Positions 17,488 through 27,100 of a stretch of DNA of 37,399 nt are shown piece by piece. The stretch's first letter is position 1. Every line of letters starts with the position of its first letter. The translations under genes and the position numbers were made by a program. The stretch is taken from positions 1-37,399 of the forward strand of contig NZ_PKIE01000011.1 of NCBI RefSeq assembly GCF_002860865.1, given 5' to 3'. The notes beneath the pieces are model-generated. The model made no database searches. It was given only the letters and a program-made list of their open reading frames with translations, and had not been told where the DNA came from. The DNA is from Streptococcus mitis. Its GTDB lineage: Bacteria > Bacillota > Bacilli > Lactobacillales > Streptococcaceae.

Positions 17488-17516
17488 ATTATACAAAAAA
17501 ATAAAGCGCTTGACTA
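17488..17516 (-). promoter_or_regulatory. Promoter of spxA
   Basis: On the minus strand a perfect TATAAT (17493-17488) lies 34 bases before the spxA ATG. TAGTCA (17516-17511) sits 17 bases upstream in the -35 position; the 8 bases CTAGTCAA occur at the same distance from the -10 of the pst candidate promoter. Confidence 0.6.
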
Positions 17517-17527
17517 GAGATTTTTAG

Positions 17528-17556
17528 AAAAAAAGCCTATTTTTCCAGAAAAATAG
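17528..17556 (-). terminator. Terminator after the hemW-to-TIGR01906 unit
   Basis: On the minus strand CTATTTTT, the loop CTGG and AAAAATAG form an 8-bp stem, followed by GC and seven T. It lies about 108 bases past the stop codon of the membrane-protein gene and just ahead of the spxA promoter, separating the two units. The stretch 17557-17663 shows nothing else. Confidence 0.7.
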
Positions 17557-17663
17557 ACTGTTTGCGAACGATTAATACATTTCTGAATTAGTTAATTCAC
17601 TCTTAACGATAGTTTCGAATCACACACCTAATTTATACATGTGAAATAAGAACATCTTTCGTT

Positions 17664-18281
17664 TCACTTCCTACGACTTTTTATGTAAAAATAGCCAAAG
17701 AAGCTTTCATAAAGGGCAAAAAAGAGGAGGAAGGCATGAAGGAAGAAGGTCTCTGGCAAAATCAGTATAACAGGATCCTTGGCTGGGTCAAAAAGCCAAG
17801 TATCATCTCCCACAAAGAGAATTTGATGGAAAAGAGTAAAGAATTGGTCAAAACCAATCAACACTCCCCCTAGCCCAATCAGTAAAGGCAAAACCACTAG
17901 AGCCAAAAGCCCTTTACTAAATAGAGACAAGAAGCCCTTTTTTACAATCCCTTTGACAAAGACGTAAAAACTTGGCAGTGTCACTAGAGCAACTAGCTGC
18001 ACCAAGTGAAAGAGATTCTTGACCACTGCGAAATGGTGCAGACCAGCTGCTGACGAACGAAAATCTGGCATCTGTAAGACCTGACTAAAAGGATTGGTCA
18101 GATAATTCATCAAGATATGAAAGTTGTACTGAATAGTTTCTGGTTTTAAATAGACCCTATCCGTTAAGTTCAGCCACTGAATTTCCAGCGGATAAACAAT
18201 CCAAGCCAAATAAATGGTCAGAAGGATTGAGAGGGAGAAGAGAAAGAGCATAGAGCCCCAAAAGGTCAGTTTAGTTTTCAT
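17664..18281 (-). CDS. TIGR01906-family integral membrane protein
   Basis: A 205-residue protein with about four membrane helices: an N-terminal one near residues 8-30, others near 95-118, 125-150 and 178-200. The outside loop between the first two has the family segment [28 protein letters not shown]. Function unknown; it regularly follows a HAD phosphatase gene in streptococci. The start is ATG at 18281 (MKTKLTFW) with GGAGTGGG upstream; it overlaps the end of the HAD gene by 11 bases, and an ATG 11 codons earlier would increase the overlap without a ribosome site. Last gene before the terminator. Confidence 0.88.
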   Translation of the reverse strand: MKTKLTFWGSMLFLFSLSILLTIYLAWIVYPLEIQWLNLTDRVYLKPETIQYNFHILMNYLTNPFSQVLQMPDFRSSAAGLHHFAVVKNLFHLVQLVALVTLPSFYVFVKGIVKKGFLSLFSKGLLALVVLPLLIGLGGVLIGFDQFFTLFHQILFVGDDTWLFDPAKDPVILILPETFFLHAFLLFFALYESFFGYFYIKSRRK

Positions 18282-19044
18282 CAAAATCCCACTCCACAAG
18301 GCTAGAAACCACATGAGTCGGTGCGATTGGCAGGTCTGCCACTTCTTCTGCCTTGGTAAAACCTGTCGTCACCAAGAGCGTTGGAATGCCATTGTCAATC
18401 CCTGCTCGGATATCTGTTAAATAGTTATCCCCAACCATAATCAACTCTTCACGTTCCAAACCTAAGTGCTCAACCGCCTTGTCCATAATGATGGCATTTG
18501 GCTTCCCGATATAAACAGGATTCACTCGTGTTGCTACTTCAAGCAGCGTAATCAGTGAACCAGCACCTGGCAAAAGACCGCGTTCAGTTGGAATGTTAAG
18601 GTCAGGATTGGTTCCGATAAAGTGAGCACCCTTTTGGATAGCCAGAGTCGCTGTGGCAAATTTTTCATAGTCAACTTGCCAGTCCAGACCTACTACCACA
18701 TAGGAAGGATTATCCTTGTCTTCCACATAACCAGCCGCCTTGATGGCTTCCTTGAGCCCTGCTTCTCCGATGACATAGACCGTCTTTTCAAGCCCCAAGT
18801 CGTTCATATAGTCGATAGTCGCCAAAGTCGCTGTGTAGACAGTCGATAGGGGCGTATCGATATTAAAATTCTGAGCCAACATCTCTTGAACACTCTCTGG
18901 AGTGCGGGTTGTATTGTTGGTCACAAAGAGATAGGGGATATCCCGCTTTTGCAATTCATGGACAAAAGCCTCTCCAGCCGGGATTCGGTCTTTCCCCTTA
19001 TAAATAGTTCCGTCTAAATCAATTAAATAACCTTTATATTTCAT
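18271..19044 (-). CDS. HAD-superfamily phosphatase (NagD-like, TIGR01457)
   Basis: A 257-residue haloacid-dehalogenase phosphatase of the NagD/class IIA cap type. Motif I is DLDGTIYKG near residues 8-16 (nucleophile D8, acid D10), motif [10 protein letters not shown] near 42-49, motif III the K of IGKPN near 180, and motif [16 protein letters not shown] near 203-216. It is likely to act on small phosphorylated metabolites; the substrate is unknown. I choose ATG 19044 ([12 protein letters not shown]), 8 bases after the thioesterase stop; the longer frame to 19077 would overlap that gene. The 3' end overlaps the next gene by 11 bases. Confidence 0.92.
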   Translation of the reverse strand: MKYKGYLIDLDGTIYKGKDRIPAGEAFVHELQKRDIPYLFVTNNTTRTPESVQEMLAQNFNIDTPLSTVYTATLATIDYMNDLGLEKTVYVIGEAGLKEAIKAAGYVEDKDNPSYVVVGLDWQVDYEKFATATLAIQKGAHFIGTNPDLNIPTERGLLPGAGSLITLLEVATRVNPVYIGKPNAIIMDKAVEHLGLEREELIMVGDNYLTDIRAGIDNGIPTLLVTTGFTKAEEVADLPIAPTHVVSSLVEWDFDEN

Positions 19045-19052
19045 ATTTTTCT

Positions 19053-19790
19053 CTAATCCTTCTTCATTTCTTGCCAAGTGATGATAGCTTGGGCATTGGT
19101 AGCACCGTCGCTTGTAATCTCATGTTTGCTTTCCAGTCCAGTCCGTTCAACAGCCGATGTAATCACACCACCCGGTCGAACTTCCTTGACATACTTGAGG
19201 TTGATTTTCTTGGGAATATATTGGGTCAAAAAGTCCGCTCCCATGACCTCAAAAATCCAGTCCAAGTATTTACTGTTATTGACATGGCCATTCATATCCA
19301 AGTCATAAAAACGGACATGGTAATCCTTGCCGACTGGCTCTTCCAAAGTCTCATACTTTGGTCCGCGGATAAGTTTTTTATCAAAATCAGACTGGTAAGG
19401 AGCTACAATCTCAGGTTCGACAGCATGGACTTTTCGACTGTCGCGGTCCATGAGAACAAAGGTCGCCATCATGTGGATGAGCTCCTGCCCTGCTTCATCA
19501 TAAATGGTAAAGCGACGGTAGCAAAAGAGTCGATTGTAGCTCAAAGCTTCCGTTTCAATAGTGATTTCTTCCGCAAAACGAGGCAAACGAACCACCTCAA
19601 TATCATAATCTGTGATAATCCAGACCAGATTATAGTCTTCCAAAATAGTCTTATCACTAACTCCCAACTCAATCGACTGCATCCCTGAAACTTGCAGGGA
19701 TAGCAAAATCACATCTGGAAGCTTGATATGACCGTTCATATCAGCCATATCAAAAGGAATTTTCATTTTCATTTGATAAGTTAAGCCCAT
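19053..19790 (-). CDS. Acyl-ACP thioesterase (FatA/FatB type)
   Basis: The enzyme releases fatty acids from acyl carrier protein. The 245-residue product is a tandem of two hotdog folds: the first (about 1-130) includes [19 protein letters not shown], and the second (about 150-245) contains [20 protein letters not shown], with the Asn/His of NGHVNN expected at the catalytic position. It lies 4 bases after the hemW stop. A link to heme or lipid metabolism is not evident from the gene order alone. Length is normal. Confidence 0.92.
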   Translation of the reverse strand: MGLTYQMKMKIPFDMADMNGHIKLPDVILLSLQVSGMQSIELGVSDKTILEDYNLVWIITDYDIEVVRLPRFAEEITIETEALSYNRLFCYRRFTIYDEAGQELIHMMATFVLMDRDSRKVHAVEPEIVAPYQSDFDKKLIRGPKYETLEEPVGKDYHVRFYDLDMNGHVNNSKYLDWIFEVMGADFLTQYIPKKINLKYVKEVRPGGVITSAVERTGLESKHEITSDGATNAQAIITWQEMKKD

Positions 19791-19794
19791 GATC

Positions 19795-20925
19795 CTACTC
19801 CAAAATAAATCGTTCTGCTACGGTGTCTCCCAAAAAGAGACCTCTCTTTGTCATACGAACTCGGTCACCCTCTATTTGCATGAGACCTTGTTGAACCAAG
19901 TCCTTGACAATTTCTCCATAAAGTCCATCGAAAGACCGTCCAAATTTTGCTTCAAATCGCGCCATGGAGACCCCTGATTTCTTGCGAAGGCCCAGGAACA
20001 TTTCTTCTTCCATTTGCTCTTTTTGACTCAGGTGCTCTTCTGTGATACGCGCATTGCCTTCCTCAACTGCACTGAGATAATGGCGAATGGGACCATGATT
20101 TTTATAGCGAACACCATTGACATAACCAGATGCCCCAGCACCGATACCATAGTATTCAGCATTGTCCCAGTACATGAGATTGTGACGACTTTCAAAACCA
20201 GGTTTGGAGAAATTAGAAATCTCATAATGCTCAAAACCAGCTCGCTCCAGCTCTGCGATGATGTACTCAAACATCTCCGCTTCCAGTTCCTCCTTAGGCA
20301 GAGGCAATTTCCCTCGTCGCATCCGGTTCATAAAGACCGTGTGATTTTCTAAAATCAAGCTATACAAACTCATATGGGGAATATCCAGCCCAATGGCCTT
20401 AGCCACATTTTCCTTGACCTGCTCCATGGTCTGACCAGGCAGTGCATAAATCAAATCAATAGAGATATTGTCAAAACCAGCCAGTTTCAGACGGTCGATA
20501 TTTTCATAAATATCCTTCTCCAAATGACTGCGCCCAATCTTTTTCAGCATCTTATCATCAAAGGTCTGCACACCTAGCGAAACACGATTGACAGCCGAGT
20601 TTTTCAAAACAGCTATCTTATCCGCATCCAAATCGCCTGGATTGGCTTCAATGGTCAACTCTTCTAAGGCAGACAAGTCCAAGTTTTTAGTCAAGCCCTT
20701 CAATAACACCTCTAGTTGCGGAGCTGTTAAGGCTGTTGGTGTCCCACCACCGATATAGAGGGTTCGCAACTTTTGAATATCATAAGAACGAAACTCTTCC
20801 AGCAGATGCTCCAAATAGCTATCTACCGGCTGATTCTTGATAAAAACTTTTGAAAAGTCACAATAATAACAAATCTGGGTACAAAATGGGATGTGCACAT
20901 AGGCTGACGTTGGTTTTTTCTGCAT
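19795..20925 (-). CDS. hemW: Radical SAM protein HemW (heme chaperone, HemN-like)
   Basis: HemW is a radical-SAM protein with heme-chaperone activity, often misnamed coproporphyrinogen III dehydrogenase. The cluster motif CTQICYYCDF (CxxxCxxC) lies at about residues 16-25, GGGTPT near 63 and the HemW heme motif HNLMYW near 250. The frame extends to 20976, but I take the ATG at 20925 (MQKKPTSAYVHIPF): it gives 376 residues, the normal size, and the extra codons overlap a hairpin and promoter. Only 7 bases separate the -10 box from this ATG, so the message may be leaderless. First gene of a four-gene unit. Confidence 0.93.
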   Translation of the reverse strand: MQKKPTSAYVHIPFCTQICYYCDFSKVFIKNQPVDSYLEHLLEEFRSYDIQKLRTLYIGGGTPTALTAPQLEVLLKGLTKNLDLSALEELTIEANPGDLDADKIAVLKNSAVNRVSLGVQTFDDKMLKKIGRSHLEKDIYENIDRLKLAGFDNISIDLIYALPGQTMEQVKENVAKAIGLDIPHMSLYSLILENHTVFMNRMRRGKLPLPKEELEAEMFEYIIAELERAGFEHYEISNFSKPGFESRHNLMYWDNAEYYGIGAGASGYVNGVRYKNHGPIRHYLSAVEEGNARITEEHLSQKEQMEEEMFLGLRKKSGVSMARFEAKFGRSFDGLYGEIVKDLVQQGLMQIEGDRVRMTKRGLFLGDTVAERFILE

Positions 20926-20932
20926 AGTACTT

Positions 20933-20941
20933 ATTATACCA
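20933..20941 (-). promoter_or_regulatory. hemW: Extended -10 promoter of hemW
   Basis: On the minus strand TGGTATAAT is a perfect extended -10. No good -35 is seen (CTAAGT at 17 bases). The expected transcription start falls at or within one base of the hemW ATG, leaving no room for a ribosome-binding site. Confidence 0.6.
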
Positions 20942-20943
20942 CA

Positions 20944-20997
20944 AAAGCGAACAATACTTAGAATTCCGTTTAACAAAATCCTAGCATTGTTCGCTTT
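20944..20997 (-). terminator. Inverted repeat, probable terminator of the giant adhesin gene
   Basis: AAAGCGAACAAT and its inverse (20944-20955 and 20986-20997) form a 12-bp stem with a 30-base loop, ending in only four T on the minus strand. It lies about 100 bases after the adhesin stop and directly against the hemW promoter. Function as a terminator is likely but the T tail is weak. Confidence 0.55.
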
Positions 20998-21100
20998 CTT
21001 TATCTAATCATTCTTTGTATTTTATGGATAACACAACTATCAGAATCAATCTAGTTCGTTGTTAAAACACAAAAGAATGAATGTTCATCTGACTAAATTT

Positions 21101-24100
21101 TTAGTCTTCTTTTTTCTTGCGAGCTACAAGTCCAAATCCACTCAATAGTCCAAGAAGTCCTAGAGATGCAAGAGCAGCATTTGATTCTGTTCCTGTATTT
21201 GGCAATACATTTTGAAAATCATTTGACTTAGCTCCATTATCAACAGTAGTCTTAGTATCTACCTGATCTGCATTTGGAATTGGAGTAGCTGGTGCAGGTG
21301 TATCTTGACCAGAACCTCCATTAGTGTCAGGTTTGACTGGCGTATCAGGTGTCACTGGTGCAACTGGATTTGTATCTGTTGGTGTTGCTGGTGTTACCTT
21401 AGCTGGAGTTTCTACTGGAACTTCTACAGCTGGTTGACCTGGTTCTGTAATCTTACCTGTACCTGGAACTTTACCGTCTGGTAATTCACTGTTTGGTACT
21501 TTACCTTTACCTTCTTTATCGATTGTAACGATAATTGGGTTTCCATCTTTACCTGGGATTTCTACCTTAGTTCCTGGTGGATATGTTGAGCCATCTGGTT
21601 TCTTCGGTGTTACCGTAACGTCACCTGTCTTAGGATCTTGATCCAACTCTATTGTTGGTGTCTTACGAGCTGGTGTTGTTACATCCACTGGTTGTGATGG
21701 TTTCTTGTTAGGTTCTGTTACTGTTCCTGTACCTGGGACATTTGTCTTAGGAAGGTTGTCATTTGGTACTTCACCTGAACCATTGTCACCAATTGTTACT
21801 GTGATTGTTGTTCCATTTTCTCCTGGAATTTCTACCTTGCTACCTGATGGGTATGTTGAGCCATCTGGTTTCTTAGGCGTTACAATCGCATTTCCATTTG
21901 GTTGTTGAGTAATTTCAATCTTACCTGGTTTTTCAGTTACTGGTGTTTCTGGTGTGAATTTAGCTGGTGTTGTTACATTAGGAACTTCAACAGCTGGTTT
22001 ACCTGGTTCTGTAATCTTACCTGTACCTGGTGTTTCTACATCTGGTAGATCACTGTTTGGTACTTTACCTTTACCGTCTTCACCGATTGTGACTGTGATT
22101 GGCTTGCCATCTTTACCTGGGATTTCTACTACTGTTCCTGGTGGGTAGATTGAGCCATCTGGTTTCTTCGGTGTTACTGTAACGTCACCTGTCTCAGGAT
22201 CTCGTTTCACATCTAGTGTTGGTGTCTTACGAGCTGGTGTTGTTACATCCACTGGTTGTGATGGTTTCTTGTTAGGTTCTGTTACTGTTCCTGTACCTGG
22301 GACATTTGTCTTAGGAAGGTTGTCATTTGGTACTTCACCTGAACCATTGTCACCAATTATTACTGTGATTGTTGTTCCATTTTCTCCTGGAATTTCTACC
22401 CTGCTACCTGATGGGTAAGTTGTTCCATCTGGTTTCTTAGGCGTTACAATCGCATTTCCATTTGGTTGTTGAGTAATTTCAATCTTACCTGGTTTTTCAG
22501 TTACTGGTGTTTCTGGTGTGAATTTAGCTGGTGTTGTTACATTAGGAACTTCAACAGCTGGTTTACCTGGTTCGGTAATCTTACCTATACCTGGTGTTTC
22601 TACATCTGGTAGATCACTGTTTGGTACTTTACCTTTACCGTCTTCACCGATTGTGACTGTGATTGGCTTGCCACCTTTACCTGGAATTTCTACCGTAGTT
22701 CCTGGTGGGTAGGTTGAGCCGTCTGGTTTCTTCGGTGTTACTGTAACGTCACCTGTTTCAGGATCTCGTTTCACATCTAGTGTTGGTGTCTTACGAGCTG
22801 GTGTTGTTACATCCACTGGTTGTGATGGTTTCTTGTTAGGTTCTGTTACTGTTCCTGTACCTGGGACATTTGTCTTAGGAAGGTTGTCATTTGGTACTTC
22901 ACCTGACCCATTGTCACCAATTGTTACTGTGATTGTTGTTCCATTTTCTCCTGGAATTTCTACCCTGCTACCTGATGGGTAAGTTGTTCCATCTGGTTTC
23001 TTAGGCGTTACAATCGCATTTCCATTTGGTTGTTGAGTAATTTCAATCTTACCTGGTTTTTCAGTTACTGGTGTTTCTGGTGTGAATTTAGCTGGTGTTG
23101 TTACATTAGGAACTTCAACAGCTGGTTTACCTGGTTCGGTAATCTTACCTGTACCTGGTGTTTCTACATCTGGTAGATCACTGTTTGGTACTTTACCTTT
23201 ACCGTCTTCACCGATTGTGACTGTGATTGGCTTGCCACCTTTACCTGGAATTTCTACCGTAGTTCCTGGTGGGTAGGTTGAGCCGTCTGGTTTCTTCGGC
23301 GTTACTGTAACGTCACCTGTTTCAGGATCTCGTTTCACATCTAGTGTTGGTGTCTTATGAGCTGGTGTTGTTACATTAGGAACTTCAACAGCTGGTTTAC
23401 CTGGTTCGGTAATCTTACCTGTTCCTGGTGCTTTACCTTCTGGTAGATCACTGTTTGGTACTTTACCTTTACCGTCTTCTCCGATTGTAACTGTGATTGG
23501 GTGATCCTTATCTTTACCTGGAATTTCTACCTTAGTTCCTGGTGGGTATGTTGACCCATCTGGTTTCTTCGGTGTCACTGTAACATCACCAGTCTTAGGA
23601 TCTTGTTCCAAGTCTACTGTTGGAGTTACTTTAGCTGGGGTTGTGACCTCAGGAACTTCCACTGATGGTTTGCCTGGTTCGGTAATCTTACCTGGTTTTG
23701 TAACCTTACCGTCTGGTAATTCACTGTTTGGTACTTTACCTTTACCATCTTCTCCGATTGTTACTGTGATTGGCTTGTCACCTTTACCTGGAATTTCTAC
23801 TACTGTTCCTGGTGGGTAGATTGAGCCATCTGGTTGCTTCGGTGTCACTGTAACATCACCAGTCTTAGGATCTTGTTCCAAGTCTACTGTTGGAGTTACT
23901 TTAGCTGGGGTTGTGACCTCAGGAACTTCAACAGATGGTTTGCCTGGTTCGGTAATCTTACCTGGTTTTGTAACCTCACCGTCTGGTAATTCACTGTTTG
24001 GTACTTTACCTTTACCATCTTCTCCGATTGTTACTGTGATTGGCTTGTCACCTTTACCTGGAATTTCTACTACTGTTCCTGGTGGGTAGATTGAGCCATC

Positions 24101-27100
24101 TGGTTGCTTCGGTGTTACTGTAACATCACCAGTCTTAGGATCTTGTTCCAAGTCTACTGTTGGAGTTGCTTTAGCTGGGGTTGTTACATTAGGAACTTCC
24201 ACTGATGGTTTGCCTGGTTCGGTAATCTTACCTGGTTTTGTAACCTTACCGTCTGGTAATTCACTGTTTGGTACTTTACCTTTACCATATTCTCCGATTG
24301 TTACTGTGATTGGCTTGTCACCTTTACCTGGAATTTCTACTACTGTTCCTGGTGGGTAGATTGAGCCATCTGGTCTCTTAGGTGTCACTGTAACATCACC
24401 AGTCTTAGGATCTTGTTCCAAGTCTACGGTTGGAGTTACTTTAGCTGGGGTTGTGACCTCAGGAACTTCAACAGATGGTTTGCCTGGTTCGGTAATCTTA
24501 CCTGGTTTTGTAACCTTACCGTCTGGTAATTCACTGTTTGGTACTTTACCTTTACCATCTTCTCCGATTGTTACTGTGATTGGCTTGTCACCTTTACCTG
24601 GAATTTCTACTACTGTTCCTGGTGGGTAGATTGAGCCATCTGGTCTCTTAGGTGTCACTGTAACATCACCAGTCTTAGGATCTTGTTCCAAGTCTACGGT
24701 TGGAGTTACTTTAGCTGGGGTTGTGACCTCAGGAACTTCAACAGATGGTTTGCCTGGTTCGGTAATCTTACCTGGTTTTGTAACCTCACCGTCTGGTAAT
24801 TCACTGTTTGGTACTTTACCTTTACCATCTTCTCCGATTGTTACTGTGATTGGCTTGTCACCTTTACCTGGAATTTCTACTACTGTTCCTGGTGGGTAGA
24901 TTGAGCCATCTGGTCTCTTAGGTGTCACTGTAACATCACCAGTCTTAGGATCTTGTTCCAAGTCTACGGTTGGAGTTACTTTAGCTGGGGTTGTGACCTC
25001 AGGAACTTCAACAGATGGTTTGCCTGGTTCGGTAATCTTACCTGGTTTTGTAACCTCACCGTCTGGTAATTCACTGTTTGGTACTTTACCTTTACCATCT
25101 TCTCCGATTGTTACTGTGATTGGGTTTCCGTCTTTACCTGGAATTTCTACTACTGTTCCTGGTGGGTAGATTGAGCCATCTGGTTTCTTCGGTGTCACTG
25201 TAACATCACCAGTCTTAGGATCTTGTTCCAAGTCTACGGTTGGAGTTACTTTAGCTGGGGTTGTTACCTCAGGAACTTCAACAGCTGGTTTGCCTGGTTC
25301 GGTAATCTTACCTGGTTTTGTAACCTTACCGTCTGGTAATTCACTGTTTGGTACTTTACCTTTACCATCTTCTCCGATTGTTACTGTGATTGGCTTGTCA
25401 CCTTTACCTGGAATTTCTACTACTGTTCCTGGTGGGTAGATTGAGCCATCTGGTTGCTTCGGTGTCACTGTAACATCACCAGTCTTAGGATCTTGTTCCA
25501 AGTCTACGGTTGGAGTTACTTTAGCTGGGGTTGTTACCTCAGGAACTTCCACTGATGGTTTGTCTGGTTCGGTAATCTTACCTGGTTTTGTAACCTTACC
25601 GTCTGGTAATTCACTGTTTGGTACTTTACCTTTACCATCTTCTCCAATTGTTACTGTGATTGGCTTGTCACCTTTACCTGGAATTTCTACTACTGTTCCT
25701 GGTGGGTATGTTGACCCATCTGGTCTCTTCGGTGTTACTGTAACATCACCAGTCTTAGGATCTTGTTCCAAGTCTACTGTTGGAGTTGCTTTAGCTGGGG
25801 TTGTTACATTAGGAACTTCCACTGATGGTTTGCCTGGTTCGGTAATCTTACCTGGTTTTGTAACCTTACCGTCTGGTAATTCACTGTTTGGTACTTTACC
25901 TTTACCATCTTCTCCGATTGTTACTGTGATTGGCTTGTCACCTTTACCTGGAATTTCTACTACTGTTCCTGGTGGGTAGATTGAGCCATCTGGTCTCTTA
26001 GGTGTCACTGTAACATCACCAGTCTTAGGATCTTGTTCCAAGTCTACGGTTGGAGTTACTTTAGCTGGGGTTGTGACCTCAGGAACTTCAACAGATGGTT
26101 TGCCTGGTTCGGTAATCTTACCTGGTTTTGTAACCTCACCGTCTGGTAATTCACTGTTTGGTACTTTACCTTTACCATCTTCTCCGATTGTTACTGTGAT
26201 TGGGTTTCCGTCTTTACCTGGAATTTCTACTACTGTTCCTGGTGGGTAGATTGAGCCATCTGGTTTCTTCGGTGTCACTGTAACATCACCAGTCTTAGGA
26301 TCTTGTTCCAAGTCTACGGTTGGAGTCTTACGTGCTGGAGTTGTTGCTGGCACTGGTTGTGATGGTCTCTTATTCGGTTCTGTTACTGTACCTTCTCCTT
26401 CGATTTTTCCTTTTGGAAGACCATCATTCGGTACTATTCCTGAACCGTCTTCTCCGATGATAACCTCGATTGGAGTATCATTATCACCCGGAATAACTAC
26501 CTTCGTTCCTGGTGGATATGTTCCTCCCACTCCAGGTTTCTTCGGTGTTACAATAGCATCTCCATTTGGTTTTCTAGTAATATCAATTGAGACTGGTTGC
26601 TCTGTTTGTGGTTCATTTGGATCTAATTTTTTAGGTGTCTTCACTTGAACTTCTTCAGGTGTTTTCCCTTTTTCAATAATCTTACCTGTTCCCGGAATAT
26701 CTCCTTCTGGCAGATCACTGTTTGGTACTTTACCTTTACCATCTTCACCGATTGTTACTGTGATTGGGTTCCCGTCTTTACCTGGAATTTCTACTACTGT
26801 TCCTGGTGGGTAGATTGAACCATCTGGTTTCTTCGGTGTCACTGTAACATCACCCGTCTTAGGATCTTGTTCAATTTTGATTGTCGGGTTCTTACGAGCT
26901 GGTGTTGTTACTGGCACTGGTTGTGATGGTTCTTTATTCGGTTCTGTTACTGTACCTTTTCCTGGTAAATCACCTTTAGGTAACTTGTCATTTGGAACTA
27001 TTCCTGAACCATCTTCACCGATTGTAACGACAATTGGATTACCATCCTTACCTGGAATTTCTACTACTGTTCCTGGTGGGTAGGTTGAGCCATCTGGTTT

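Noticed and set aside
21662..26326. CRISPR-like regular spacing
   Set aside because: The periods of 270 and 564 bases are whole codons within one open frame and there are no variable spacers; these are protein repeats.
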